From positions 310,001 to 374,000 of the forward strand of contig NZ_JAFFZM010000003.1 in assembly GCF_017676345.1 (NCBI RefSeq): a stretch of DNA of 64,000 nt. The letters run 5' to 3'. This stretch comes from Streptomyces smyrnaeus. Its GTDB lineage: Bacteria > Actinomycetota > Actinomycetes > Streptomycetales > Streptomycetaceae. Both the position numbers and the translations under genes were made by a program. Positions within the stretch are counted from its first letter, which is position 1, and every line of letters starts with the position of its first letter. Positions 50,459 to 57,755 of the stretch are shown here, piece by piece. Below the pieces are notes generated by a model. That model searched no databases, was not told the DNA's origin, and saw nothing but the letters and a program-made list of their open reading frames with translations.

Positions 50459-51143
50459 GCGCGCGCTCCAGCGTCTGCGCGGCCAGCGCGCGGGCGGCGC
50501 CGACCGGATCGTCGACGACGGAGAGGCCGCGCAGCACCACGGCGCCCTCGTGCAGCAGTGCCAGCCCGTCGGCCAACTCGTCGGGGTCGTGCGCACCGGC
50601 GGCCACCGAGAGCTCGTACAGATAGCCGCGCAGCCAGCGTTTCTGCTCGGTGATCACGCGGCGCGCCGGGTGTGCGGGATCGGGGAGTTCGGCGGCGGCG
50701 TTGACGAAACCGCAGCCGCGCGGGTTGTGCTGCCGCATCCACTCCGCGAGCGCGTCGAAGGTGGCCAGCAGCGGCTCCCCGGCCCCGCTTTGGCCTCCCC
50801 CGGCGGCGTGCGTGTCCACCCATGAGGTCAGCCAGGCGCGCCAGCGCAGATCGCGCTCGTGCAGATACGCCGTGATCAGCGCGTCCTTGCCGCCGAACCG
50901 GTCGTAGAGCGTCTTCTTGGTGGTGCCCGCCTCCTTGGCGATCAGATCCACGCCGACTGCCGTGATACCGCGCTCGTAGAAGAGGGTGCTCGCCGCGTCG
51001 AGGATCCTGCGGGCGCCCGGGGTCAGCTGCGTGGCCGCCCCCGGCCCGGTAGCTGTCGCTGCCGCCGCCTCCGGCTCCTTCTTCGTCTTCGTCCCCACTG
51101 CCTCCGGCTCCCTTCGGCCGACGGGCCGGAACCTCCGGCTCAT
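50400..51143 (-). CDS. TetR-family regulator divergent from an EamA exporter
   Basis: The 247-residue protein has a disordered basic N-terminus of about 40 residues. A TetR helix-turn-helix follows (GITAVGVDLIAKEAGTTKKT, then LYDRFGGKDALI). The C-terminal domain has NPRGCGFVNAAAELPDPAHP, typical of TetR proteins of drug or quaternary-amine efflux systems. ATG 51143 is proposed; a GTG at 51161 is also in frame. Two palindromes lie directly upstream. The gene's last 59 bp run antisense into the methyltransferase gene. Confidence 0.9.
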   Translation of the reverse strand: MSRRFRPVGRREPEAVGTKTKKEPEAAAATATGPGAATQLTPGARRILDAASTLFYERGITAVGVDLIAKEAGTTKKTLYDRFGGKDALITAYLHERDLRWRAWLTSWVDTHAAGGGQSGAGEPLLATFDALAEWMRQHNPRGCGFVNAAAELPDPAHPARRVITEQKRWLRGYLYELSVAAGAHDPDELADGLALLHEGAVVLRGLSVVDDPVGAARALAAQTLERALTPPCAAGPPVADTPPHGR

Positions 51144-51169
51144 CGATCCGCCCACCAGCACCGCTTGCG

Positions 51170-51226
51170 GTAAACAGATCTGTCTACTTCACTGTACCCC
51201 TCGGCCAGGTAAACCGATCGGTCTAC
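51170..51226. promoter_or_regulatory. Paired TetR operators
   Basis: GTAAACAGATCTGTCTAC (51170-51187) and GTAAACCGATCGGTCTAC (51209-51226) are variants of one palindrome, 39 bp apart centre to centre. TACAGT (minus strand, 51196-51191) lies between them and may be the -10 box of the TetR gene. The arrangement suits repression of both divergent genes. Confidence 0.75.
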
Positions 51227-51292
51227 CTGGCCGTGCGGGCTGTTGATCACCCGTCCGACCCCTCAACCGACCCCTCGTCGAGGAGCTCTCCC

Positions 51293-52525
51293 GTGCCGGC
51301 ACCACCCCTGTCCCTCCCGGCCCCCGTGGCCTCCGCCACCGTCTCCGCCGGACTCGTCGTCATGTGGAGCTCCGGCTTCATCGGTGCCGAACTCGGCACC
51401 CGGCAGGCCCCGGCCGACACCCTGCTGATGTGGCGGTTCCTCGTCGCGACGGCGCTGCTGGGCGGCGCCTGGCTGCTGTGGCGCCGCCGCCGACTGCCGG
51501 CGCGCGCCCTCGCCGAGCAGGCGGCGATCGGGCTGCTCTCCCAAGGCGTCTACCTCGGCTCCATCGTGTGGGCCGTCGGCCTGGGCGTTCCCTCCGGCAC
51601 CTCCGCACTGATAGCCGCCCTCCAGCCACTCGCCGCCGGGGCGCTGGCCGGGCCGCTGCTCGGCGAACAGGTCACCCGGCGCCAGTGGGGCGGACTCCTC
51701 GTCGGCCTCGTCGGCGTGGCGCTGGTCGTACGCGAGGACCTGGCGGCCCCCGGAGCGGCACCGACCTGGGCGTACGCCCTGCCGTTCGCCGGGATGGCCG
51801 GACTGCTCGCCGCCAGCTTCCTGGAGCGCCGCGCCCGGCACCAGCTGCCCTCCGTCGACGCGGTGCCCCTGCACTGCGGCGTGAGCGCGCTGGTCTTCAC
51901 GGCGGTCGCGGCAGGGCTCGGTCACGCGGCGCCCCCGGCCGCCTCCGGTGCGTTCTGGTTCGCCGTCGCCTGGGTCGTGGTGCTCTCCACCGTCGGCGGT
52001 TACGGCTTCTACTGGCTGAGCCTGCGCCGCAACGGCGTCACGGGGACCAGCGCGCTGATCTACCTCACCCCGCCGACCACGCTGCTGTGGGCGTACGCCA
52101 TGTTCGGCCAGACGCCGGGTGCCGGTGCCGTGCTGGGCATGGTGGTGTGCGTCGCCGGAGTGGTGGCGGCGACGGTACGGCCCCGGGGCGCGCGTCCGCG
52201 ACGTACGCGTACGGTGTACGCGAGCCGAAAGTGCCCGGAGCCGACCCCGCCGGCGGTGAAGACCCTGTGCACAGCGGAAACACCGGTCACGGCAAAGGAA
52301 CCGCAAAGCGCGGCCGCTCGTTACTCCCGGCATGACCGCAATGACTCCCGGCTCCAATCTGCCGCTGACCGCGCAGCGCGTGGCGGTGGACGTGACCGCA
52401 CCCAGCAAACTCGACGTCTCGGCTCTGCTGCTGAGCCCGGAGGGCAAGGTCCGCTCGGACGACGATTTCGTCTTCTACAACCAGCCCACCGCTCCGGGCG
52501 TGACGCACAGCAGCGGTGCCACTGA
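51293..52525 (+). CDS. EamA-family drug/metabolite exporter with run-on C-terminus
   Basis: The 410-codon frame begins at GTG 51293, which has GAGGAG at 8 nt. The first ~310 residues have ten membrane helices in two EamA repeats (WSSGFIGAELGTRQAPADTL, PSGTSALIAALQPLAAGALA, LIYLTPPTTLLWAYAMFGQT). After GMVVCVAGVVAATVRPRG the family normally ends. Here the frame continues for about 100 Arg- and Ser-rich residues and overlaps the next gene by 194 bp in another frame. A lost stop, a frameshift or a sequencing error is likely. It is regulated by the divergent TetR. Confidence 0.85.
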   Translation: MPAPPLSLPAPVASATVSAGLVVMWSSGFIGAELGTRQAPADTLLMWRFLVATALLGGAWLLWRRRRLPARALAEQAAIGLLSQGVYLGSIVWAVGLGVPSGTSALIAALQPLAAGALAGPLLGEQVTRRQWGGLLVGLVGVALVVREDLAAPGAAPTWAYALPFAGMAGLLAASFLERRARHQLPSVDAVPLHCGVSALVFTAVAAGLGHAAPPAASGAFWFAVAWVVVLSTVGGYGFYWLSLRRNGVTGTSALIYLTPPTTLLWAYAMFGQTPGAGAVLGMVVCVAGVVAATVRPRGARPRRTRTVYASRKCPEPTPPAVKTLCTAETPVTAKEPQSAAARYSRHDRNDSRLQSAADRAARGGGRDRTQQTRRLGSAAEPGGQGPLGRRFRLLQPAHRSGRDAQQRCH

Positions 52526-53561
52526 CAGCATCACCGTGGAGACCGGCGCGGTGCCCGCCGACGTCGACAAGGTCGTCGTCACCGCGAGCCCCGACGCTCC
52601 CGGCGCCACCTTCGCGGGCACCGAGCTCACCGCCACGGTCCGCGACGCAGCGACCGGCGCGGTGCTCGCCACCTTCACCCCGCCGAAGCTGGGTGCCGAG
52701 ACGGCGCTGCTGGTGGTGGAGGTCTACCGCAGGAACGGCGCCTGGAAGGTGCGGGCCGTCGGACAGGGGTACTCCAACGGGCTGGGCGGTATCGCCGCGG
52801 ACTTCGGCGTGAATGTGGAGGAGCCCGCCGCCCCGGCCGCCCCCGCGGCCCCGGCTGCCCCTGCGGCTCCCACAGCGCCCGCCGCCCCGCCGGCACCCCC
52901 GGCTGCCGCCCCCGCCGCGCCGTCGGCGCCGTCCGCTCCCGCGGCGCCGTCCGCCCCTGCCGCAGCGGGAGCCGGGAAGATCAACCTGGACAAGGGCCGG
53001 GTCAACCTCCAGAAGAACCAGACGGTTTCCCTGGTCAAGGGAGGCCGCCCGCTGCTCACCTCGGTCCGTATGGGGCTCGGCTGGGAGCCGGTCTTCCGGG
53101 CCGGCAGGCGGGCGAAGGACATCGACCTCGACGCTTCGGTGATCGCCTACGACGCCAACCGCAAGAAGATCGACGCCTGTTACTTCGGCAAGCTGGCCAT
53201 CCTGGGCGGCGTCATCCAGCACTCCGGCGACAACCTCACCGGCGAGGGCGCCGGGGACGACGAGGTGATCACCGTCCACCTCGGCGACCTGCCGCCCGAG
53301 GTGATGGGACTGGTCTTCACCGTGAACTCCTTCTCCGGTCAGAAGTTCACGGACGTCGCCAAGGCGTACTGCCGACTGCTCGACGCCAGTGGCGGGGAGC
53401 TGGTCCGCTACGACCTGACCCAGTCCGAGTCGCGGACCGGCGTGCTGATGGCCAAGTTCATCCGCCAGTTCTCCGGTGAGTGGGAGATGACGGCACTCGG
53501 CCAGTACGTCGACTCGCGCACGGTGCGCGGCATGGTCAAGCCGGGCGCCGCGGCGCTGTAG
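52332..53561 (+). CDS. Protein with two TerD domains
   Basis: The 409-residue protein has a first TerD domain (VRSDDDFVFYNQP near residues 40-52), a Pro/Ala/Ser linker at about 160-220, and a second TerD domain. The second contains DLDASVIAYDANRKK and HSGDNLTGEGAGDDEV. TerD proteins bind calcium and belong to tellurite-resistance/stress systems, abundant in Streptomyces. Domain 2 has the full GDNxTGxGxGDDE calcium loop; domain 1 has replaced it with THSSGATDSITVETG and probably binds poorly or not at all. The start may be ATG 52332 or 52341. Confidence 0.93.
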   Translation: MTAMTPGSNLPLTAQRVAVDVTAPSKLDVSALLLSPEGKVRSDDDFVFYNQPTAPGVTHSSGATDSITVETGAVPADVDKVVVTASPDAPGATFAGTELTATVRDAATGAVLATFTPPKLGAETALLVVEVYRRNGAWKVRAVGQGYSNGLGGIAADFGVNVEEPAAPAAPAAPAAPAAPTAPAAPPAPPAAAPAAPSAPSAPAAPSAPAAAGAGKINLDKGRVNLQKNQTVSLVKGGRPLLTSVRMGLGWEPVFRAGRRAKDIDLDASVIAYDANRKKIDACYFGKLAILGGVIQHSGDNLTGEGAGDDEVITVHLGDLPPEVMGLVFTVNSFSGQKFTDVAKAYCRLLDASGGELVRYDLTQSESRTGVLMAKFIRQFSGEWEMTALGQYVDSRTVRGMVKPGAAAL

Positions 53562-53606
53562 CACCACGGCGCGCCGGCATCCGCTGCCAGGGGCGCGGGT
53601 CGAGGG

Positions 53607-54056
53607 TCAGAAGTCGAAGACGGGACCCGTGGCCTGACGCATGGCGCAGGTGTTGGGGAAGGTCTTCTTCCAGTTGACCGCCTCCCCCCGGTGGCTGCCG
53701 CGGGCGGCGACGGTCACCGGGGCGTGCTGCATGGTGCAGTGGCCGCGCTTGCCGGGCAGCGCGTCGAGGTTGCCGCGGGTCTTGTCGAACGCGGCGCACG
53801 CCTCGGCGGCCTTCGGGTGCCGCCCGTGCGGGCTCGGCTCGCACTGCAGCAGGACGCCCCGGATCGCGGACTTCTCCGAGCCGGAGATGGTCAAAAAGAC
53901 GCCCTGGGTGTCGCGGCCGGGATCGTGCTTGCCGTCGGCGGGGGCGCTCGCGGCGCCGGCGACGGGCGCGGGCTGGAAGATCAGCAGCGGCACGGCCAGC
54001 GCGGCTGCGGCCACAGCGGTGCGGGCGAGGTGCCGGGCAGGGATTCGAGTGCTCAC
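53607..54056 (-). CDS. Subtilisin inhibitor-like (SSI) protein
   Basis: The 149-residue protein has a signal peptide (ARTAVAAAALAVPLLIF, then PAPVAGAASA). The SSI domain has GVLLQCEPSPHGRHPKAAEA, HCTMQHAPVTVAARG and WKKTFPNTCAM. The four Cys match the two disulfides of the family. By alignment the reactive-site P1 residue is the Met in CTMQHAPV, as in classic SSI (P1 Met), so it should inhibit subtilisin-like proteases outside the cell. The start is GTG. Confidence 0.93.
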   Translation of the reverse strand: MSTRIPARHLARTAVAAAALAVPLLIFQPAPVAGAASAPADGKHDPGRDTQGVFLTISGSEKSAIRGVLLQCEPSPHGRHPKAAEACAAFDKTRGNLDALPGKRGHCTMQHAPVTVAARGSHRGEAVNWKKTFPNTCAMRQATGPVFDF

Positions 54057-54134
54057 GGCCTCTCAACGAGGCACGGCAGCGGGAGGACACGGGGCGCACC
54101 GCATCGCGGACGCGCGCGGCGGCGGAAGCCCGTG

Positions 54135-54169
54135 GGCTCCCCGCGCGCCTGTGCGGCACGCGGGGAGCC
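54135..54169 (-). terminator. Terminator of bL37
   Basis: GGCTCCCCGCGCGCC (54135-54149) pairs with 54155-54169 with one mismatch and a 5-nt loop, directly after the bL37 stop. Confidence 0.7.
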
Positions 54170-54173
54170 GCAC

Positions 54174-54251
54174 TCAGGACTGCGGCCGACGGCCGTGGTT
54201 GGCCGCGTTGTTGCGACGAGCCTTCTTCTTGCGCCGACGCTTGGACGACAT
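54174..54251 (-). CDS. Ribosomal protein bL37 (25 residues)
   Basis: This 26-codon gene encodes MSSKRRRKKKARRNN followed by ANHGRRPQS. The composition and the ANHG(K/R)RP end match bL37, the tiny large-subunit protein first seen in mycobacterial ribosome structures and present across actinobacteria. AAAGGAG lies 5 nt before the ATG, and a terminator hairpin follows the stop at once. It is usually missed by gene finders because of its length. Confidence 0.88.
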   Translation of the reverse strand: MSSKRRRKKKARRNNAANHGRRPQS

Positions 54252-54478
54252 GGCGACTCCTTTCCACGCGAGGGATGAATACCTCCGCGTTTCTACCACT
54301 CACCTGTCCCCGCCCTCGAACCCCCGCCCCTCCCGCTCGGCCGCTGACGCGTGCCGCACTGCCCGCCGCCGCGGTCCGGCACCTGCCCGCAACCAGCCCC
54401 TGCGTCGGAGCGAGGGGCGCTGTCCGCTGCCCGGGACGTGGGGCTGCTGATGCGGGTGCCTGTTGTGGGTCGCGCGGT

Positions 54479-54484
54479 TAGCGT
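54479..54484 (+). promoter_or_regulatory. Possible -10 box TAGCGT
   Basis: TAGCGT lies 97 bp before the SRPBCC gene in the 330-bp divergent gap after bL37. The rest of that gap shows nothing else I can assign. Confidence 0.3.
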
Positions 54485-54581
54485 TGAAGTGTGCCGAGCA
54501 GCGAGGCGGCGTCGGTCCCGGTGTGGCGCTCCGTCCCACAGGAACCGGGCCGACGGTGCTGTTGGGAGGAGTGTGGTCGGC

Positions 54582-55040
54582 GTGGCCCGGAACCGGCGGC
54601 TGATCCTGAGCGAACCGTCCGAGGTGTGGAGACTGCTGTCCGATGGGCACCGCTACGGGGAGTGGGTGACCGGAACCCGGCAGGTCCTGGCCGCGGACCC
54701 GCACTGGCCCGCGAAGGGTGCCCGCTTGCGGGTCCGCGTCGGGGTGGGCGCCATGACCCTCGACGACACCTGTGTCGTCCGCATCTGTGAACCCCAGCGC
54801 CGCCTGGAGCTGGAGGCGAAGGCCGACCCCTTCGGTGCGGCCCGGATCGCGATGAATCTGATCCCCTGGGGCGACCACACCCTCTTCGTCCTCGACTGGC
54901 ACCCGCTTCGGGGCCCCGGAACGAGGATGCACGGGCTCCCCGTGAACTACCTCGTCGCGGTGCGCAACGGCATGATGCTGACGAAGCTGGCCCGCATCGC
55001 CGTGCGTGAGCACGGGCGCCAGCCCGCCGGAACCGGCTGA
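54582..55040 (+). CDS. SRPBCC-family (START/polyketide cyclase-like) protein
   Basis: The 152-residue protein has the SRPBCC helix-grip pattern: LILSEPSEVWRLLSDGHRYG at the N-terminus, EWVTGTRQV, several strands, and a long C-terminal helix (LTKLARIAVREHGRQ). Such proteins bind hydrophobic ligands in a deep cavity; the ligand here is unknown. The GTG at 54582 starts MARNRRLIL and follows GGGAGGA at about 11 nt. Earlier in-frame starts give an Arg-rich extension without homology. Confidence 0.82.
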   Translation: MARNRRLILSEPSEVWRLLSDGHRYGEWVTGTRQVLAADPHWPAKGARLRVRVGVGAMTLDDTCVVRICEPQRRLELEAKADPFGAARIAMNLIPWGDHTLFVLDWHPLRGPGTRMHGLPVNYLVAVRNGMMLTKLARIAVREHGRQPAGTG

Positions 55041-55108
55041 GGTCTTGCGCTGCGGAGGGGGAGAGACACTCGGCAGCCGAGGCCCACCCGCGATCCGGAC
55101 GGGACGGC

Positions 55109-55474
55109 CTAGCGGCGGTCGCGGGAGTGGCCGAAGAGCAGGCGGTAGACGATCAGCAGGACGAGGGAGCCGGCGATGGCGGCGACCCACAGGGCGGGGT
55201 CGACGACATTGTTGGCTATCGGGCGGTCCAGGAAGGTGGCGGACAGCCAGCCGCCGATGAAGGCTCCGGCAATGCCGATCAGTACGGTGCCCACGAGGCC
55301 GCCCGGGTCGCGGCCGGGCAGCAGGATCTTGGCCACCGTGCCCGCGACCAGGCCGAGGACGATCCAGCTCAGCACGCCGGAACGCGCCAGGTCGGAGAGC
55401 GGGTCGGAGCCCGTGTCGTCCGAGTCGGCGAGCAGGGTGAGCGGAGCGAGGTGGGCGAGCGGTGTGGCGAGCAT
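55109..55474 (-). CDS. GlsB/YeaQ/YmgE-family stress membrane protein
   Basis: The 121-residue protein has three membrane helices in the C-terminal two thirds with the family pattern WIVLGLVAGTVAKILLPGRD and GAFIGGWLSATFL, Gly-rich and probably packing tightly. Members are linked to envelope stress but have no defined activity. ATG 55474 follows GGGGAGG at 9 nt. The N-terminal ~35 residues are variable. Confidence 0.88.
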   Translation of the reverse strand: MLATPLAHLAPLTLLADSDDTGSDPLSDLARSGVLSWIVLGLVAGTVAKILLPGRDPGGLVGTVLIGIAGAFIGGWLSATFLDRPIANNVVDPALWVAAIAGSLVLLIVYRLLFGHSRDRR

Positions 55475-55559
55475 GGGTGGGGCCTCCCCGTGGCTGATCG
55501 GTTGCGGCCCCATGATGCCTGCCGGGTCCCGCTTCGCGAGCACCCCCTTCAGCTTCCCC

Positions 55560-56417
55560 TCAGTGTGGCCATCGGGGCGGACGGGTGCAGAAATGGCCGC
55601 CCAGATGTGCCTGGTCGGGGTCGGTGGGGTCCAACTCCCCGTGCTCGGCGACGAGTTTCGCCGCGAACGGCTCCGAGTCGTCGCGCGGCTCGTAGCCCAG
55701 GGCGCGGGCGGAGGTCAGGTCCCACCACAGCCGGGTGTTGGCGGAGGAGCCGTAGACGACGGTGTGGCCGACGTCCTCGGCGGTGAGCGCCGCGTGGAGG
55801 AGGCGGGCGCCGTCGGCAGGGCTCAGCCAGATCGAGAGCATCCGTACGGAGGTCGGTTCGGGGAAGCAGGAGCCGATGCGCACGGAGACGGTCTCGATGC
55901 CGTGCAGATCCCAGTAGAGCTGTGCGAGGTCCTCGCCGAAGGACTTGGACAGGCCGTAGAAGGTGTCGGGGCGGCGCGGGGTGTGCACGGGGATCAGGGC
56001 GCCGCCGCCGTCCGCCGCTCCGGTGCCGATTCCGGGGACCGGGGTGAAGCCGACCGCGTGGTTGGAGGAGGCGAAGACGACGCGGCGTACGCCCTCGGCG
56101 CGTGCCGCCTCGTAGAGCGCGTAAGTGCCCTGGATGTTGGCGGCGAGGATCTTCTCGAACGTGGACTCCAGTGAGATCCCCGCCAGATGGATGATCGCGT
56201 CCACGCCCCGTACGGCGGCGCGCAGCGCTTCGCTGTCCGCGGTGCTCAGATCCAGTACGAGCGAGTCGGGCTCGCCCTCGACGGGGCGCATGTCCAGCAG
56301 CCGCAGCCGGTAGCCGTAGGAGGGCAGCAGTTCGCGCATCAGGGTGCCGAGGCCCCCGGCGGCACCGGTGAGCAGGACGGTGCGGGGCGCGGACCGGGCT
56401 GTGGGGCTCTCGGGCAT
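55560..56417 (-). CDS. Uronate dehydrogenase-like NAD-dependent reductase
   Basis: The 285-residue short-chain/epimerase-type protein has TGAAGGLG at residues 17-24, DLSTADSEAL, IIHLAGIS, and the catalytic Ser in VVFASSNHAVG. The YxxxK pair is in YGLSKSFGEDLA. The whole pattern fits bacterial uronate dehydrogenase (Udh), which oxidises D-glucuronate or D-galacturonate to the aldarolactone with NAD+. The divergent neighbour encodes 5-dehydro-4-deoxyglucarate dehydratase, a later step of the same pathway, which supports the call. ATG 56417 is chosen; ATG 56480 would add 21 residues. Confidence 0.82.
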   Translation of the reverse strand: MPESPTARSAPRTVLLTGAAGGLGTLMRELLPSYGYRLRLLDMRPVEGEPDSLVLDLSTADSEALRAAVRGVDAIIHLAGISLESTFEKILAANIQGTYALYEAARAEGVRRVVFASSNHAVGFTPVPGIGTGAADGGGALIPVHTPRRPDTFYGLSKSFGEDLAQLYWDLHGIETVSVRIGSCFPEPTSVRMLSIWLSPADGARLLHAALTAEDVGHTVVYGSSANTRLWWDLTSARALGYEPRDDSEPFAAKLVAEHGELDPTDPDQAHLGGHFCTRPPRWPH

Positions 56418-56723
56418 GGTGGCGGTCTCCATCCGGTCTCTCCACGGACCCCGGGATCTCGTCGCGAGGTCTTCATTCATGGACGCGGTTCATATATGGG
56501 GAGACGCTATGAAGTGCCCACACGTCCGTCAAGAGAGCCGTACGTGGCGGGTCCCCGTCTGTTCCACGCGGCGAAGTCGGGGCCGGCATACGGGATTTCG
56601 GCCTTGACCGGTGGCGCGCTGTTGCCTTAGCGTGACCGTCGTTCAGGAATGTAGACAGTTATCAGAAGAGTGCACGGCTGGAGGGCTCTCCCGCCCGCCC
56701 GTCCAGGCCACAAGGAGCGCCGT
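56418..56723. other. Divergent control region of the uronate locus
   Basis: This 306-bp region separates the Udh gene from kdgD. It contains AT-rich TTCATATATGG (56489-56499) and AATGTAGACAGTTATCAG (56647-56664), the latter suited to a GntR- or IclR-type site. No palindrome is clear enough to name, and no gene is evident. Confidence 0.35.
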
Positions 56724-57755
56724 ATGCCCTCGTCCCCGTCCTCGCCCCCGCCCCCGCCCTCTCCGACTCCTGGTACCCCGGCGCCGGGGCCTGCGCTCGC
56801 CGAGCGGCTCGACGGGCTGCTCTTCTTCCCCGTGACGGCCTTCGCCCCCGACGGCTCCCTCGATCTCGACGTCTTCCGCGCACATGTGCGGCGCGGCGTG
56901 GCGGCCGGGGCGGGGGCAGTCTTCGTGTGCTGCGGCACGGGCGAGTTCCACGCGCTGGCGCCGGAGGAGTTCAGTGCGTGCGTCACCGCGGCCGTGGCGG
57001 AGGCCGACGGCCGGGTGCCGGTGGTGGCCGGTGCGGGCTACGGGCCCGCGCTCGCCCGGGAGTTCGCCCGCCGGGCCGAGGCCGCGGGTGCCGACGGGCT
57101 GCTGGCGATGCCGCCGTATCTCGTGGTGGCCGACCAGGACGGGCTCGTGAGGCACTACACCGAGCTGGCGGACGCCACCGCGCTGCCCACCGTCGTCTAC
57201 CAGCGCGACAACGCCCTCTTCACCCCCGACGCCGTTGTACGTCTCGCCCGCCACCCGCGCATCATCGGTTTCAAGGACGGCCTCGGCGACCCGGACGTGC
57301 TGCAGCGCATCATCACCGCCGTTCGCGGTGCGGGCCTCGACGAGGACTTCCGGTACTTCAACGGGCTGCCCACCGCCGAGCTGACCGGACTCGCCTACCG
57401 GGGGCTGGGTGTCGCCCTCTACTCGTCGGCCGTCTTCTGCTTCGCGCCCGAGATCGCCCTCGCCTTCCACCGGGCGCTCGCCGCGGAGGACGAGGCGGCG
57501 GTGCGGACGCTGCTCGACGGCTTCTACGTGCCGTTCGTCGAACTGCGCAACCAGGGCCGCGGATACGCCGTCTCGCTCGTCAAGGCAGGAGTGCGGTTGC
57601 GCGGCCTGGACGTGGGCGGGGTGCGCCCCCCGCTGTCCGACCCGCCGCCCGCGCACGTCAAGGAGTTGGGCGCGCTGCTGGAGCGGGGCCTGGAGCTGGC
57701 CGGTTCGATGCCCGGCGGCACCGCGCGGACGCAGTCCGGGGGAGGGGCGGGCTGA
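56724..57755 (+). CDS. kdgD: 5-dehydro-4-deoxyglucarate dehydratase
   Basis: KdgD dehydrates and decarboxylates 5-keto-4-deoxyglucarate to 2-oxoglutarate semialdehyde. The 343-residue DapA-type barrel has FFPVTAFAPDGSLDLDVF, GTGEFHALAPEEF near residue 75, and VVYQRDNALF with the conserved Tyr. The Schiff-base Lys is in IIGFKDGLGDPDVLQRI. The N-terminal ~25 residues are a Pro/Ser stretch. ATG 56724 follows AAGGAG. Its stop overlaps the next start (TGATG), so the two are coupled. Confidence 0.93.
   Translation: MPSSPSSPPPPPSPTPGTPAPGPALAERLDGLLFFPVTAFAPDGSLDLDVFRAHVRRGVAAGAGAVFVCCGTGEFHALAPEEFSACVTAAVAEADGRVPVVAGAGYGPALAREFARRAEAAGADGLLAMPPYLVVADQDGLVRHYTELADATALPTVVYQRDNALFTPDAVVRLARHPRIIGFKDGLGDPDVLQRIITAVRGAGLDEDFRYFNGLPTAELTGLAYRGLGVALYSSAVFCFAPEIALAFHRALAAEDEAAVRTLLDGFYVPFVELRNQGRGYAVSLVKAGVRLRGLDVGGVRPPLSDPPPAHVKELGALLERGLELAGSMPGGTARTQSGGGAG

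Noticed and set aside
54491..54790. A GTG-started frame 6 nt after TAGCGT, upstream of and overlapping the SRPBCC gene
   Set aside because: The peptide is Arg/Gly/Pro-rich without homology and overlaps the real SRPBCC frame; the promoter spacing may be chance.
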